A stretch of 64,000 nucleotides of DNA, taken from the NCBI GenBank assembly GCA_964597045.1, contig CAZQWE010000005.1:62001-126000 (forward strand), given 5' to 3'. The stretch's first letter is position 1, and the number at the start of each line of letters is the position of its first letter. Source of the stretch: UBA9655 sp964597045. Lineage in GTDB: Bacteria; Pseudomonadota; Alphaproteobacteria; UBA9655. Position numbers and translations under genes: made by a program. The notes below the pieces were generated by a model. That model saw only the letters and a list, made by a program, of their open reading frames with translations. It was not told the origin of the DNA and searched no databases. Below are positions 16,570 through 24,773 of the stretch, piece after piece.

Positions 16570-17205
16570 TTATCTTGAAGGAACGGTGAAGGTACGTTCT
16601 GGTGGATCGTTCTCAGGAGAGAACGCAAGAGCCACTGAGTTAATCGTATATCTTTTGCCAGACGGCTTGGGCCCATCGCCTGACATATAACCCAGGTGAG
16701 AAAGACATCTTGCACATCTAACATTAGCTTGAATACCTGCCTCCTTTTCTTCACGTGTCACGTCCATATTCAAAGAGATGTGTTGCGAATCAATAGGTTG
16801 CTTAAAGGTTGCCCAGCCCACATTGGCATTGTATTTATCATCTGAGTCAAATACAGGGTAATCTCCTCCACAACAAGCACAATAATATACACCCTTTTCA
16901 TTAAATTTGACAAATTTACCCGAAGATTCTGGTTCTGTTCCATTCTGTCGACAAACGGCATAAGTCTCAGCATCCAACACATCACCATAGACCGAATTTG
17001 GGAGAGTTTTATAATTTATCGGTCCTTGGGGAGCTTTAACAGTAGGCTTCGAATCCTTTTTTTTCTTGGCGCCAGGAATATTAGGACCGGTTATACTAGG
17101 CCTCTGAATCGTTGGTACTGAGGGGGGCTTTATATCTGCTTTTGTAGAAATAGGGAACAATAGGAAAAGCCCCATAAAAATTGTAAGTTTTTGTTTTTTT
17201 TGCAT
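16570..17205 (-). CDS. Exported MsrB-like protein lacking the catalytic cysteine
   Basis: The 211-residue protein has a signal peptide (LTIFMGLFLLFPISTKA), a Lys/Pro-rich linker, and an MsrB fold. Both zinc CxxC pairs are present (YYCACCG and VRCARC), and the GW of the GWPSF motif is kept as NVGWATF. The peroxidatic Cys of the family motif RYCxNS is Thr187 here (RYTINS), and the HLGHVF motif reads HLGYMS, losing a catalytic His. It therefore looks unable to work as a normal methionine-R-sulfoxide reductase. It may bind oxidised methionine or zinc, or use another Cys (AVCRQNG). It is upstream of msrA in the same operon. Confidence 0.85.
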   Translation of the reverse strand: MQKKQKLTIFMGLFLLFPISTKADIKPPSVPTIQRPSITGPNIPGAKKKKDSKPTVKAPQGPINYKTLPNSVYGDVLDAETYAVCRQNGTEPESSGKFVKFNEKGVYYCACCGGDYPVFDSDDKYNANVGWATFKQPIDSQHISLNMDVTREEKEAGIQANVRCARCLSHLGYMSGDGPKPSGKRYTINSVALAFSPENDPPERTFTVPSR

Positions 17206-17323
17206 TAACTGGCTCCCTCAATTTTATTTTCTTGGCTTTAGTAAAATTTTATATAACATTAAATTCTAGAAAAGGTAAAGACTCTTTCCTTCCTGAATAT
17301 GATTAACCTCATGGAGGTGTCCT

Positions 17324-18013
17324 ATGAAAAAGCCCAATACTTACAAATATGATGCTGGTTTTAGCCTTATCGAAGTTTCAATTGTTTTAATCATCATGGG
17401 ACTGCTTTTAGCCGGCGTCCTCAAAGGACAAGACCTGATCGAAAGTGCCCGCACGAAGCGTGTTATCTCACAAATTAATGAATACAAAATTGCAATCAGT
17501 AGTTTCATAGATAAATATGATGCACTCCCTGGAGACTTCAATAAAGCTTCCTCTCTCATTAAACCGAACTTGCCTAACGGGAATGGGAATGGAATCATTG
17601 ATGGAGCTGGCCTTGCACCTGGCAGTGAGGCTTTAGCCTTTTGGTCACATCTTGCAGGAGCCGATATGGTCGGCAGTCCAGGACGGGAGGAGGAACACCA
17701 TATTGGTGAGTTTGGAAAAGGAGCCCCTGAAACATCTCTAGGTGGGGGTATAACTGTTGAAAATCACCCCAATGGTTTAAAAGGTCATTGGTTTATATTA
17801 GGGAAGAAACATGGCAATCATGGAACGGGAGGTCTTCTCACACCGGAGCAAGCTTTAGCCATTGATAAGAAAATCGATACAGGAAATCCACTTTCTGGAA
17901 AAGTCAGAGCAATTGATGGGACGGATCAAGTCGCACGTTCTTGTGTCTTAGAGGGAGGTCTTTATAATCTTGAAAATCATGACAAAGCCTGCGTTCTTCT
18001 CTTCCAATTCTAG
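17324..18013 (+). CDS. Prepilin-like protein with N-terminal methylation motif (first of two)
   Basis: The 229-residue protein has a type IV prepilin leader: a short basic segment then G-FSLIEVSIVLIIMGLLLAG, with the Glu at mature position 5. Processing would be by a prepilin peptidase with N-methylation. The mature part has a pilin-like helix (SARTKRVISQINEYKIAISSF) and the DALPGDFNKA segment common in alphaproteobacterial pseudopilin-like proteins. No assembly ATPase or secretin is in the window. The ATG follows AGGTG. It overlaps the next gene by 44 bases. Confidence 0.85.
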   Translation: MKKPNTYKYDAGFSLIEVSIVLIIMGLLLAGVLKGQDLIESARTKRVISQINEYKIAISSFIDKYDALPGDFNKASSLIKPNLPNGNGNGIIDGAGLAPGSEALAFWSHLAGADMVGSPGREEEHHIGEFGKGAPETSLGGGITVENHPNGLKGHWFILGKKHGNHGTGGLLTPEQALAIDKKIDTGNPLSGKVRAIDGTDQVARSCVLEGGLYNLENHDKACVLLFQF

Positions 18014-18698
18014 AGAAGGATTCTCACTCTTAGAAGTCTCCATCGCCCTCATCATTTGTGGGATTATTGGTGGGCTAACCTTGCCTCTTTTAACTTCACA
18101 GATGAAAAGGTCAGCCCTTCTCAAAACAAGGACTCATCAGTCTTACGTCCTTAATTCCTTAGCTATTTATGTTGATAAAAACAAACGATTCCCTTGTCCT
18201 GCTGATCCAAAAGAGAGAGGTGATGGTTTTGGTAAAGCACAACTTGACTGTTCGGGCATGAAGGGTGAAGGGATCCTCCCTTTTAAGACTCTCGGTATTA
18301 GTGAAGCTTACGCCAAAGATGGTTTTAAAAGGTGGATGACCTATGTTGTTGACCCAGACCTTACATCCCCTTCAAATGAGAACAGATTGATGGCGGTTGC
18401 AGGCGGAAAGATAAAGATCAAAAATGAAAAGGGACATTTTGTTCTCGGGCAAGAAAATAGAAAGCAAGGCTTAACATCTCCAAATTTTATTGCCTTTGTT
18501 CTTATCAGTCATGGGGAAAGCGGCATCGGTTCATATTTAGGAAGTGGCGGATTGACACGTCTTGAAGGGGATATCCCAAGTCCAGATAAACGAGAGAATC
18601 TTGATCATAACTTTGTCTTCATAGAAGGTGGTCAGACGGATGATATCCTGGTTTGGGAAAGTAGAGATCAATTTTTAAAACATTATGTCGCTAAATAA
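17970..18698 (+). CDS. Prepilin-like protein with N-terminal methylation motif (second of two)
   Basis: The 242-residue protein has a prepilin leader ending REG before FSLLEVSIALIICGIIGG, then a soluble domain with five Cys-poor blocks (RFPCPADPKERGDGFG and GEGILPFKTLGI). The start is either TTG 17970, with GAGGGAGG at 17951-17958 and good spacing, or ATG 17979. Either choice keeps the leader. It overlaps the preceding prepilin gene, so the two are translationally linked. The CPADP...GxLPFxTLGI pattern recurs in uncharacterised type II secretion-like minor pilins. Confidence 0.82.
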   Translation: MKIMTKPAFFSSNSREGFSLLEVSIALIICGIIGGLTLPLLTSQMKRSALLKTRTHQSYVLNSLAIYVDKNKRFPCPADPKERGDGFGKAQLDCSGMKGEGILPFKTLGISEAYAKDGFKRWMTYVVDPDLTSPSNENRLMAVAGGKIKIKNEKGHFVLGQENRKQGLTSPNFIAFVLISHGESGIGSYLGSGGLTRLEGDIPSPDKRENLDHNFVFIEGGQTDDILVWESRDQFLKHYVAK

Positions 18699-18703
18699 TA
18701 AGT

Positions 18704-20488
18704 TTATACTTCTGACATGATAAGCTCAGGATCTTCAACTTTATCGCCACCATTGAGGGTCGTCTTAACATCGCCAAGTGCAGGTTTTCCTAATATATGC
18801 ACTTGATGCCATAAGGCAAAACATAAAAGATTCCAAGCCATCGTTTTCATTTCTTGTTTATTAGAGGTGAATAGGACTTCGACTTCGGATAATCGGCAAA
18901 TTTGTTTAATCCCTTCTTGTTGTGCGACCAAATGGCCTATTTCCTTACCCTGTTGAGAGACCCACTCTTCAACAGGGATTGTATTGGGAACGGGTTTAAG
19001 AAACCGCATAACATCAGGAGCATTCTTTTGAAGCCATTCTCTTAAGAGCCATTGAGGTGTCTTGTCTTTCAACTTGAGATGATCGGGAAGATGGAATGAA
19101 ATCTCAGCCACATTTGAATCTAAGAAAGGCATCCTTCCTTCAATGCCATTTGCCATAAGACATCGATCAAACTTTAAAAGCACGTTATTCGGTAAGGTCA
19201 ACTCAAGATCAATAGCCTGGGCCAGTTGGAGTTTGGATAATTTTAATCTTTCAAGTTGAATCAGGATTTGGTCTAGTTCCTCCCAAAGGGCTTCGTTTTT
19301 TACCCTCATAAACTTACATTTCTTTAACCGATCCTCCTTATTAAAAGCTGATCCGCCTAACCACCAAGACTTCATTGCATTTTCATGCTTTTGCGCTCCA
19401 AAAAGCTCATTGGCTCCAATCCCTGTGAAGAGAACTTTAACTGACTTCGCTGCTGATTCGGCTAATTTATAGGTCGCAAGGGCATGTGGATCTATTGTTG
19501 GATCATCAAGAATTTCCATGAGTTTGGGCAAAAGTGACCAAAAATCAGATTCTTCAAAAAGGAGATCCTGATGATCCGTATTAAAACTCTTTGCTAAATT
19601 ATTAATATTCTCTCGTTCTTCCATATTGCCAGAATAGGTGATTGAGAATGTTTTTATGGGTCCTTGAGTATATTGAGAAATCAGTTTAAGGAGACAAGCA
19701 GATTCGACATCATTAGAGAGAACTATACCATATCGTAGATTACTTCTTAAATGTGTTGCAATTGATTGATTCAAAACTTTATCAAGTGAGTCAAAACTTT
19801 CATCAACAGAGGTTTTTTTTGGAGGCCCTTTAGAGATGGCATGTCTAAATAAACGTTTTATAACCTGACCTTTTTTAATAACAATGGTTTCACCAGGAAG
19901 AACACGATGAATATCCTTAAAAAGTGTATCTTTTCCCCATAAATAATTTATAGAAAGAAAATTGTAGGCTTTAAGGGGGTTTAGATTGGGTGTTACAATT
20001 TTTGCATTAAGAATAGCCTGGGGTTCGGATGCGAAAGCAAAACCTGTAATTCCTTCCCAATAGTACAGTGATTTAATCCCGAAAGGATCTCGGGAAATAT
20101 AAAGAGTTTTTTCGTTTTCATCATAAAGGGCTAGGGCATAACTTCCCGATATATGATTCGCAAATTCTTCTCCATACTTTCTATAGAGAGGTAAAATACT
20201 TTCACAATCGGTTTCAGTTTTAAAAGGATAATTGGGGAATTTATCCTTAATTTCTTGGGCATTAAAAATTTCAGCATTGGCAATAAGAGAAAGATTATTT
20301 CCATGAATGGGTTGGGAACAACCTTCAATATCAATAACAGAAAGGCGTGTGTACACGAAACCAACTTCACTATACACCTCGCCTTTGATAGCATCAGGAC
20401 CTCTATGTTGGAGACTTTTAGCAAGACTTGAAAGAACAAAGTCTGAAGGGCTGCCAGCCCTTTGCATCATTCCCCCAATGCCGCTCAT
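18704..20488 (-). CDS. Asparagine synthetase B homologue with altered active sites
   Basis: The domain order is that of glutamine-dependent asparagine synthetase: an N-terminal class II amidotransferase (QHRGPDA, FVYTRLSVIDIEG) and a C-terminal synthetase domain (LLKFDRCLMANGIEGRMPFLDSNVAE). Two key sites differ. The chain reads MSGIGG where the family has MCGI, so the Cys2 nucleophile is Ser. The ATP-pyrophosphatase loop SGGxDS reads SNDVES at about residue 256-262, and TGEGADELFGG reads TGIGANELFGA. It may be a pseudoenzyme or have a new role. The frame is open from an ATG at 20503, but MSGIGG at 20488 matches the family start. Confidence 0.82.
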   Translation of the reverse strand: MSGIGGMMQRAGSPSDFVLSSLAKSLQHRGPDAIKGEVYSEVGFVYTRLSVIDIEGCSQPIHGNNLSLIANAEIFNAQEIKDKFPNYPFKTETDCESILPLYRKYGEEFANHISGSYALALYDENEKTLYISRDPFGIKSLYYWEGITGFAFASEPQAILNAKIVTPNLNPLKAYNFLSINYLWGKDTLFKDIHRVLPGETIVIKKGQVIKRLFRHAISKGPPKKTSVDESFDSLDKVLNQSIATHLRSNLRYGIVLSNDVESACLLKLISQYTQGPIKTFSITYSGNMEERENINNLAKSFNTDHQDLLFEESDFWSLLPKLMEILDDPTIDPHALATYKLAESAAKSVKVLFTGIGANELFGAQKHENAMKSWWLGGSAFNKEDRLKKCKFMRVKNEALWEELDQILIQLERLKLSKLQLAQAIDLELTLPNNVLLKFDRCLMANGIEGRMPFLDSNVAEISFHLPDHLKLKDKTPQWLLREWLQKNAPDVMRFLKPVPNTIPVEEWVSQQGKEIGHLVAQQEGIKQICRLSEVEVLFTSNKQEMKTMAWNLLCFALWHQVHILGKPALGDVKTTLNGGDKVEDPELIMSEV

Positions 20489-20600
20489 ATACGTTCTCCC
20501 CAATATTCTTACTTATAGAAAGGGTACCATAAAAAAAGTTAAAAAAAAGGTAATGAGCTATAATTAAATCTCAATAAAAAATTTTATGAGGAAATATCCT

Positions 20601-20678
20601 GTGAAATTAAGATTACTACGATTAAACTTATTCTTCCACTTGTTGCAAAATATACTCTTAGACCTTACATTAGGGTAA
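20601..20678 (+). CDS. Possible 25-residue Leu-rich peptide
   Basis: GTG at 20601 with GAGGAAA upstream (20588-20594) opens a 25-codon frame with 11 Leu, ending at TAA 20676-20678, 21 bases before ygfZ. It could be a leader peptide, a small membrane-active peptide, or chance. The only support is its ribosome-binding site and biased composition. Confidence 0.2.
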   Translation: MKLRLLRLNLFFHLLQNILLDLTLG

Positions 20679-20699
20679 GAATGGGTAAACGAGGTTGAT

Positions 20700-21494
20700 G
20701 TGACTCCTCATATAGCAAAACTTCCCCAACGGGCAGTGTTAGAGATTTCTGGTGAAGACAAATCTGCATTTCTTCAGGGATTGATTACAAATGATATTCA
20801 TTTAGTAACGACTAAGAAAGCAATCTATGCAACTCTTCTCACACCTCAAGGAAGATATTTGTTTGATTTCTTTATCATTGAAAAAGGTGATTCTTATTTA
20901 CTCGATTATGAAGCTTCACGCCGAGAAGAGCTTATCAAAAAGCTCTCTCTTTATAAACTTCGCTCACGCATAACTCTCACACCTCGACCTGATTTTCACG
21001 TGTATGCCGTATGGGGTGAACCCCTCCCAGGTTCTTTTTCTGACCCACGACTCCCCGAGTTAGGAAATCGTTTCCTTGGAAACATTCAAGATAACACATC
21101 GGTGGAAGACTATGACCTCCACAGAATAAAGCTTGGTGTACCTGAAGGAGGTTGTGAACTCACCCCGGAAAAATCAATCATTCTGGAGTTTGGCCTTGAT
21201 GAGCTCAATGCCATTAGCTGGACAAAGGGATGTTATGTTGGTCAAGAACTCACAGCTCGTACAAAGCATGTGGGAGAACTGAGAAAGAGACTCTTCCCTG
21301 TTGAAATTCTTGGTGAAACACATTTGCTAGGTACTGAGGTTTTACAGGGTGAAGAGAGTGTGGGAGTATTACTCACCCATCAGAAATCATTTGGCCTTGC
21401 CCTTTTAAGGGTAGAGGCCCTAAAAGATGAAATGATATGTGGAAAAGCTAAACTGAAACCTTATATCCCTCAATGGATGCGTCTCGATAAATAA
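20700..21494 (+). CDS. YgfZ/GcvT-domain folate-binding protein
   Basis: The 264-residue protein has the YgfZ signature KGCYVGQELTART at about residue 178 and the N-terminal LPQRAVLEISGEDKSAFLQGLITNDI, like the GcvT fold. YgfZ proteins (IBA57 relatives) bind tetrahydrofolate and help assemble or repair certain 4Fe-4S clusters. The GTG start at 20700 gives the expected N-terminus. It is divergent from the AsnB-like gene and otherwise isolated. Confidence 0.93.
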   Translation: MTPHIAKLPQRAVLEISGEDKSAFLQGLITNDIHLVTTKKAIYATLLTPQGRYLFDFFIIEKGDSYLLDYEASRREELIKKLSLYKLRSRITLTPRPDFHVYAVWGEPLPGSFSDPRLPELGNRFLGNIQDNTSVEDYDLHRIKLGVPEGGCELTPEKSIILEFGLDELNAISWTKGCYVGQELTARTKHVGELRKRLFPVEILGETHLLGTEVLQGEESVGVLLTHQKSFGLALLRVEALKDEMICGKAKLKPYIPQWMRLDK

Positions 21495-21559
21495 AACTTG
21501 AAAAGTTTAAAATAATACATTACCCATCAATATCTTTAATTTTATTATAGTGAGGATAT

Positions 21560-22216
21560 ATGAATATTTTACAGCCATCTAAAAAACTTATTTTATCAAT
21601 TATGACTCTTTCCCTTCTTGCTGGCACAACTTCAGCTATGGCGATGAGAGGAGCACAACAAGATCAGGAAGACCAAGTTCAACCAAGACCATTGATTATT
21701 CGCTTAATTCCTAATCAACAAAATCAAGAACAAGCTGATCCCGCTCCTGTTCAAGAGCAAGAGCCTGCCCTTCCAAGAGCTCGTGATTTCCAAGAGATGC
21801 GTTCTGTCCGAAATCAAGTAGTTTACGGTGAAGATGAAATCAATGTTCATACAACACACTCAACAGGTGAATATCAGCTGATGATGAAAGAAGTCTATTT
21901 ATCACCTGGCTCGAAACTCTTGCGCGTTCGATATGCTGTGGAAATTGTTGAGGGAGGTTTTAGTATAGGCATCCTAAAGGGAAGATTGAATGGATCTGAA
22001 AGTTGGACAAATCAAAAAGCTTACGTCGAACCTGGACTCATTGAAGACACCCTTGAGCTTACGGAAGCAGACTTTGTAAAATTTGGGATCGCTCGTGATG
22101 GAACAAGAGAGAATAAACTTTCTATCACTCTCTCCAACTGTAGACCACAAGCAGGTGTTTCCCACTTTAAAATCACTAAGTTATTTTGGGAACTTGTTGA
22201 AAGAGAAGCAGAATAA
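21560..22216 (+). CDS. Exported protein of unknown function
   Basis: The 218-residue protein has a signal peptide (LILSIMTLSLLAGTTSAMA) and a Gln/Glu/Pro-rich linker to about residue 75 (QDQEDQVQPRP..., EQEQEPALP). A compact domain without Cys until near the end follows (TGEYQLMMKEVYLSPGSKLLRVRYAVEIVEGG ... LSITLSNCRP). The domain looks beta-rich. I recognise no family. The ATG has TGAGGATA upstream. It is probably periplasmic or secreted. Confidence 0.72.
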   Translation: MNILQPSKKLILSIMTLSLLAGTTSAMAMRGAQQDQEDQVQPRPLIIRLIPNQQNQEQADPAPVQEQEPALPRARDFQEMRSVRNQVVYGEDEINVHTTHSTGEYQLMMKEVYLSPGSKLLRVRYAVEIVEGGFSIGILKGRLNGSESWTNQKAYVEPGLIEDTLELTEADFVKFGIARDGTRENKLSITLSNCRPQAGVSHFKITKLFWELVEREAE

Positions 22217-22229
22217 GTATCCACGAGAA

Positions 22230-22249
22230 GAGCCCACAGAGGTGGGCTC
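22230..22249. terminator. Stem-loop between convergent genes
   Basis: GAGCCCAC (22230-22237) and GTGGGCTC (22242-22249) form a perfect 8-bp stem with a 4-nt loop, between the stop at 22216 and the cdd stop at 22256. There is no long T-run on either side, so it is only a candidate bidirectional terminator. Confidence 0.45.
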
Positions 22250-22255
22250 GAACCT

Positions 22256-22660
22256 CTAAGCAATGTCCTTAAAAGCCCACGGTAGAAGCTCATCCATTGA
22301 AAGAGTAATATTCCCCTCAGCACCCTTACAAATAATAAGGGTATCTGCAGTCGCAAACTCTTGAATAACTTGCCGACAGGCGCCGCATGGAGATAAGGGA
22401 ATGTTAGCCTTGGTCGTAATCGCAATGGCTTTAATTTTTTGATGGGGACCTTTTTCTGAGATCATCTTAAATATGGCCGTTCTTTCCCCACAATTCGTCA
22501 AACCAAAGGAAACATTTTCCACATTGCATCCTGTAAAGATATCACCCTCTTCGGTGAGTAGAGCAGCCCCAACAGGGAACTTTGAATAAGGGCTATAAGA
22601 ACTCTCTTCAGCTTTTTTTGCGAGTGTTAAGAGTTTTTCCTGAACGTCTTTAGAAATCAT
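22256..22660 (-). CDS. cdd: Cytidine deaminase
   Basis: This is a 134-residue zinc enzyme that deaminates cytidine and deoxycytidine to uridine forms in pyrimidine salvage. Motifs: YSPYSKFPVGAALLT, GCNVENVSFGLTNCGERTAIF with the CxE zinc/proton-shuttle pair, and SPCGACRQVIQEF with the remaining Cys ligands. The open frame extends to 22750, but MISKDVQEKL at 22660 gives the family-length protein and starts 32 bases after the glyS stop. It follows glyQ-glyS on the same strand and is likely cotranscribed. Confidence 0.94.
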   Translation of the reverse strand: MISKDVQEKLLTLAKKAEESSYSPYSKFPVGAALLTEEGDIFTGCNVENVSFGLTNCGERTAIFKMISEKGPHQKIKAIAITTKANIPLSPCGACRQVIQEFATADTLIICKGAEGNITLSMDELLPWAFKDIA

Positions 22661-22691
22661 AATTTTTTCCTTCTGATTACTGATTACTGCC

Positions 22692-24773
22692 TCATCCTTC
22701 AATTTTTGAAAAGTCTGCAATTTGATGGAGTGTTTTCCTGAGATAGGCAAGCAAATGGAGGCGATTGCTCCTCAAGTCTTTTTCCTCCGCATTGACGATT
22801 ACTTTATCAAAGAATTGATCCACAAAGGGACGAAGAGTCGCAAGATCTTGAACTGCTTTCACAAAATCGCCCTTTTGAACGAGAGACTGTATCTCAGGTG
22901 TTTTAACCTTCAAATTTGAAAAAAGAAGTTTTTCTTCTGATTCTTTGAGAACGGTTTCTTGAATATTACCGTCATACCTTTGCTTATCTTTTTCTTCTTC
23001 AATCTTCAGAATGTTGGAGGCTCTCTTATAGGCAGTGAGAAGATTCCTTCCGTCCTCTCCCTTCATCAGTTGATCGAGGGCTTGTACTCGGGACGCTAAA
23101 TCGCTAAAGGTGGGATGGTCATGGGCCACACCCAGAACAGCATCCACATGATCATACGGACTCCCTTGACCATCTTTGAGAAGGAATTTGAATCTCTCCA
23201 AAATAAATTGCCACAGGTCTCGGACGGCCTCTTCTTTGCCCTTCAATTGTGAGGGAGAAAGCTCTTTCCAAGGATAAGTATCATAAGCCCATCCTAAGGC
23301 TTCTAAAATGGACAGCTTAAAAATGGGATTTAAGGACAAAGCAATAAGGGCTAGACCAGCGCGCCGTAAAGCAAAGGGATCTTTAGATCCGGTCGGTGTA
23401 ATGCCAATCGCAAAGAAGCCCATGAGGGTGTCAAGACGATCCGCCATCGCTAAAATAACGCCTGAAGCTGTTTGAGGAATAGAACCACCAGAATACTTAG
23501 GCCAGTAATGTTCTTCTATTGCTTGAGCAACCTCAGGTGACTCACCTTGAGCCAGAGCATAGTACCGCCCCATTATACCTTGAAGTTCGGGAAACTCGGC
23601 AACCATCTGAGAAGCCAGATCAGACTTCGAAAGGAATGTTTCACGTGAAACATTTTTGGGATCGATGCCGACCTTTTGTGCAATAATTGCAGTTAGATTT
23701 GTAAGACGTTCAACCTTATCAAACATTGAGCCCAGCTGTTGGTGGAACAGCCTTGTTTTTAAAGACTCATTGAAATGCTGAAGAGGTTCCTTTTGATCCT
23801 GCTCCCAAAAGAATTTTGCGTCTGCAAGTCGCGCTCTTAATACCCGTTCGTTTCCTATAACGATGGTCTTTCCTTGGTCTTTTGTTTCCATATTCGCGAT
23901 AAACCCAAAGAAAGGTGCAAGTTTCCCTTTTGAATCAACGAGTGGAAAATACCTTTGATGGACTCGCATTGGAGTCGTGATCACTTCAAGCGGAAGATCC
24001 ATAAAATGAGTATCTACCGCTCCTTTTAATGGAACAGGCCATTCAACCAGACCCGTCACTTCATCAAGGAGAGACTCATCCTTAAGTGGGATCAAATCGC
24101 CAGCAACCTTTTTAATTCCATGTTCGATGAGAGACCTGCGTTCATTCCGATCAAGAATAACCTTATGTTCTCTGAGCTTTTCCTCATAATCCTTGAAATT
24201 CTTTACGGTAAAGGGTTGAGGCGCCAAAAACCGATGGCCTTGTGTCACATTCGATGATGTTACCCCTGTGTATGTCAGGGGGATGACCTCCCCTTCAAAA
24301 ATGTTCAAAAGTCCTTGAATCGGCCTTACCCAAGTCTTTGCATAACTTCCCCACCGCATGGATTTTTGCCACCGGAAATTTTCAAGAAGTGATTCAGAAA
24401 GTGCTGATAGCAAATCTTTTGTTGACTTACCAGGTACAATTGTAGACACGAATAAGAAAGATCCTTTCGCAGTTTCTCTCACTTCACACTCTTCCCGCAA
24501 AACGCCTGCAGTATGTAAAAATCCTTGAATGGCACTCTCAGGAGAATCAACACGTGGCCCTTTCTTTTCTTCAACCTTTTCAGGGGTTTGAAGAGGGAGA
24601 CCCTCAACAACTAAAGTCAGTCTTCGAGGGGTAACAAAACTCTTAATGGTTTTAAATTCCAGCCCTTCCTCTGTAAGTGCTTTTTCAGCCAATGTTTTCA
24701 ATTGGTTGGCAGCGTCTTGTTGCATGCGGGAGGGAATTTCTTCCGAAAAAATCTCAAAGAGCCATTCAGTCAT
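22692..24773 (-). CDS. glyS: Glycine--tRNA ligase beta subunit
   Basis: This is the beta subunit of the heterotetrameric bacterial glycyl-tRNA synthetase, about 693 residues from MTEWLFEIFSEEIPSRMQ at 24773. An upstream ATG at 24797 would overlap glyQ more deeply. Family blocks include RWQKSMRWGSYAKTWVRPIQGLL, EFPELQGIMGRYYA and DPFALRRAGLALI. A perfect parS palindrome lies inside the gene and is translated as NVSRETF, an insertion-like stretch before LSKSDLASQMVAEFPELQG. The start overlaps the glyQ stop by 8 bases. Confidence 0.96.
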   Translation of the reverse strand: MTEWLFEIFSEEIPSRMQQDAANQLKTLAEKALTEEGLEFKTIKSFVTPRRLTLVVEGLPLQTPEKVEEKKGPRVDSPESAIQGFLHTAGVLREECEVRETAKGSFLFVSTIVPGKSTKDLLSALSESLLENFRWQKSMRWGSYAKTWVRPIQGLLNIFEGEVIPLTYTGVTSSNVTQGHRFLAPQPFTVKNFKDYEEKLREHKVILDRNERRSLIEHGIKKVAGDLIPLKDESLLDEVTGLVEWPVPLKGAVDTHFMDLPLEVITTPMRVHQRYFPLVDSKGKLAPFFGFIANMETKDQGKTIVIGNERVLRARLADAKFFWEQDQKEPLQHFNESLKTRLFHQQLGSMFDKVERLTNLTAIIAQKVGIDPKNVSRETFLSKSDLASQMVAEFPELQGIMGRYYALAQGESPEVAQAIEEHYWPKYSGGSIPQTASGVILAMADRLDTLMGFFAIGITPTGSKDPFALRRAGLALIALSLNPIFKLSILEALGWAYDTYPWKELSPSQLKGKEEAVRDLWQFILERFKFLLKDGQGSPYDHVDAVLGVAHDHPTFSDLASRVQALDQLMKGEDGRNLLTAYKRASNILKIEEEKDKQRYDGNIQETVLKESEEKLLFSNLKVKTPEIQSLVQKGDFVKAVQDLATLRPFVDQFFDKVIVNAEEKDLRSNRLHLLAYLRKTLHQIADFSKIEG
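23637..23652. promoter_or_regulatory. parS centromere site 2, inside glyS
   Basis: Perfect TGTTTCACGTGAAACA, 18 bp with the flanking A/T, embedded in the glyS coding sequence. On the coding strand it encodes NVSRETF. Flanks are GGAA on the left and TTTT on the right. Confidence 0.92.
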
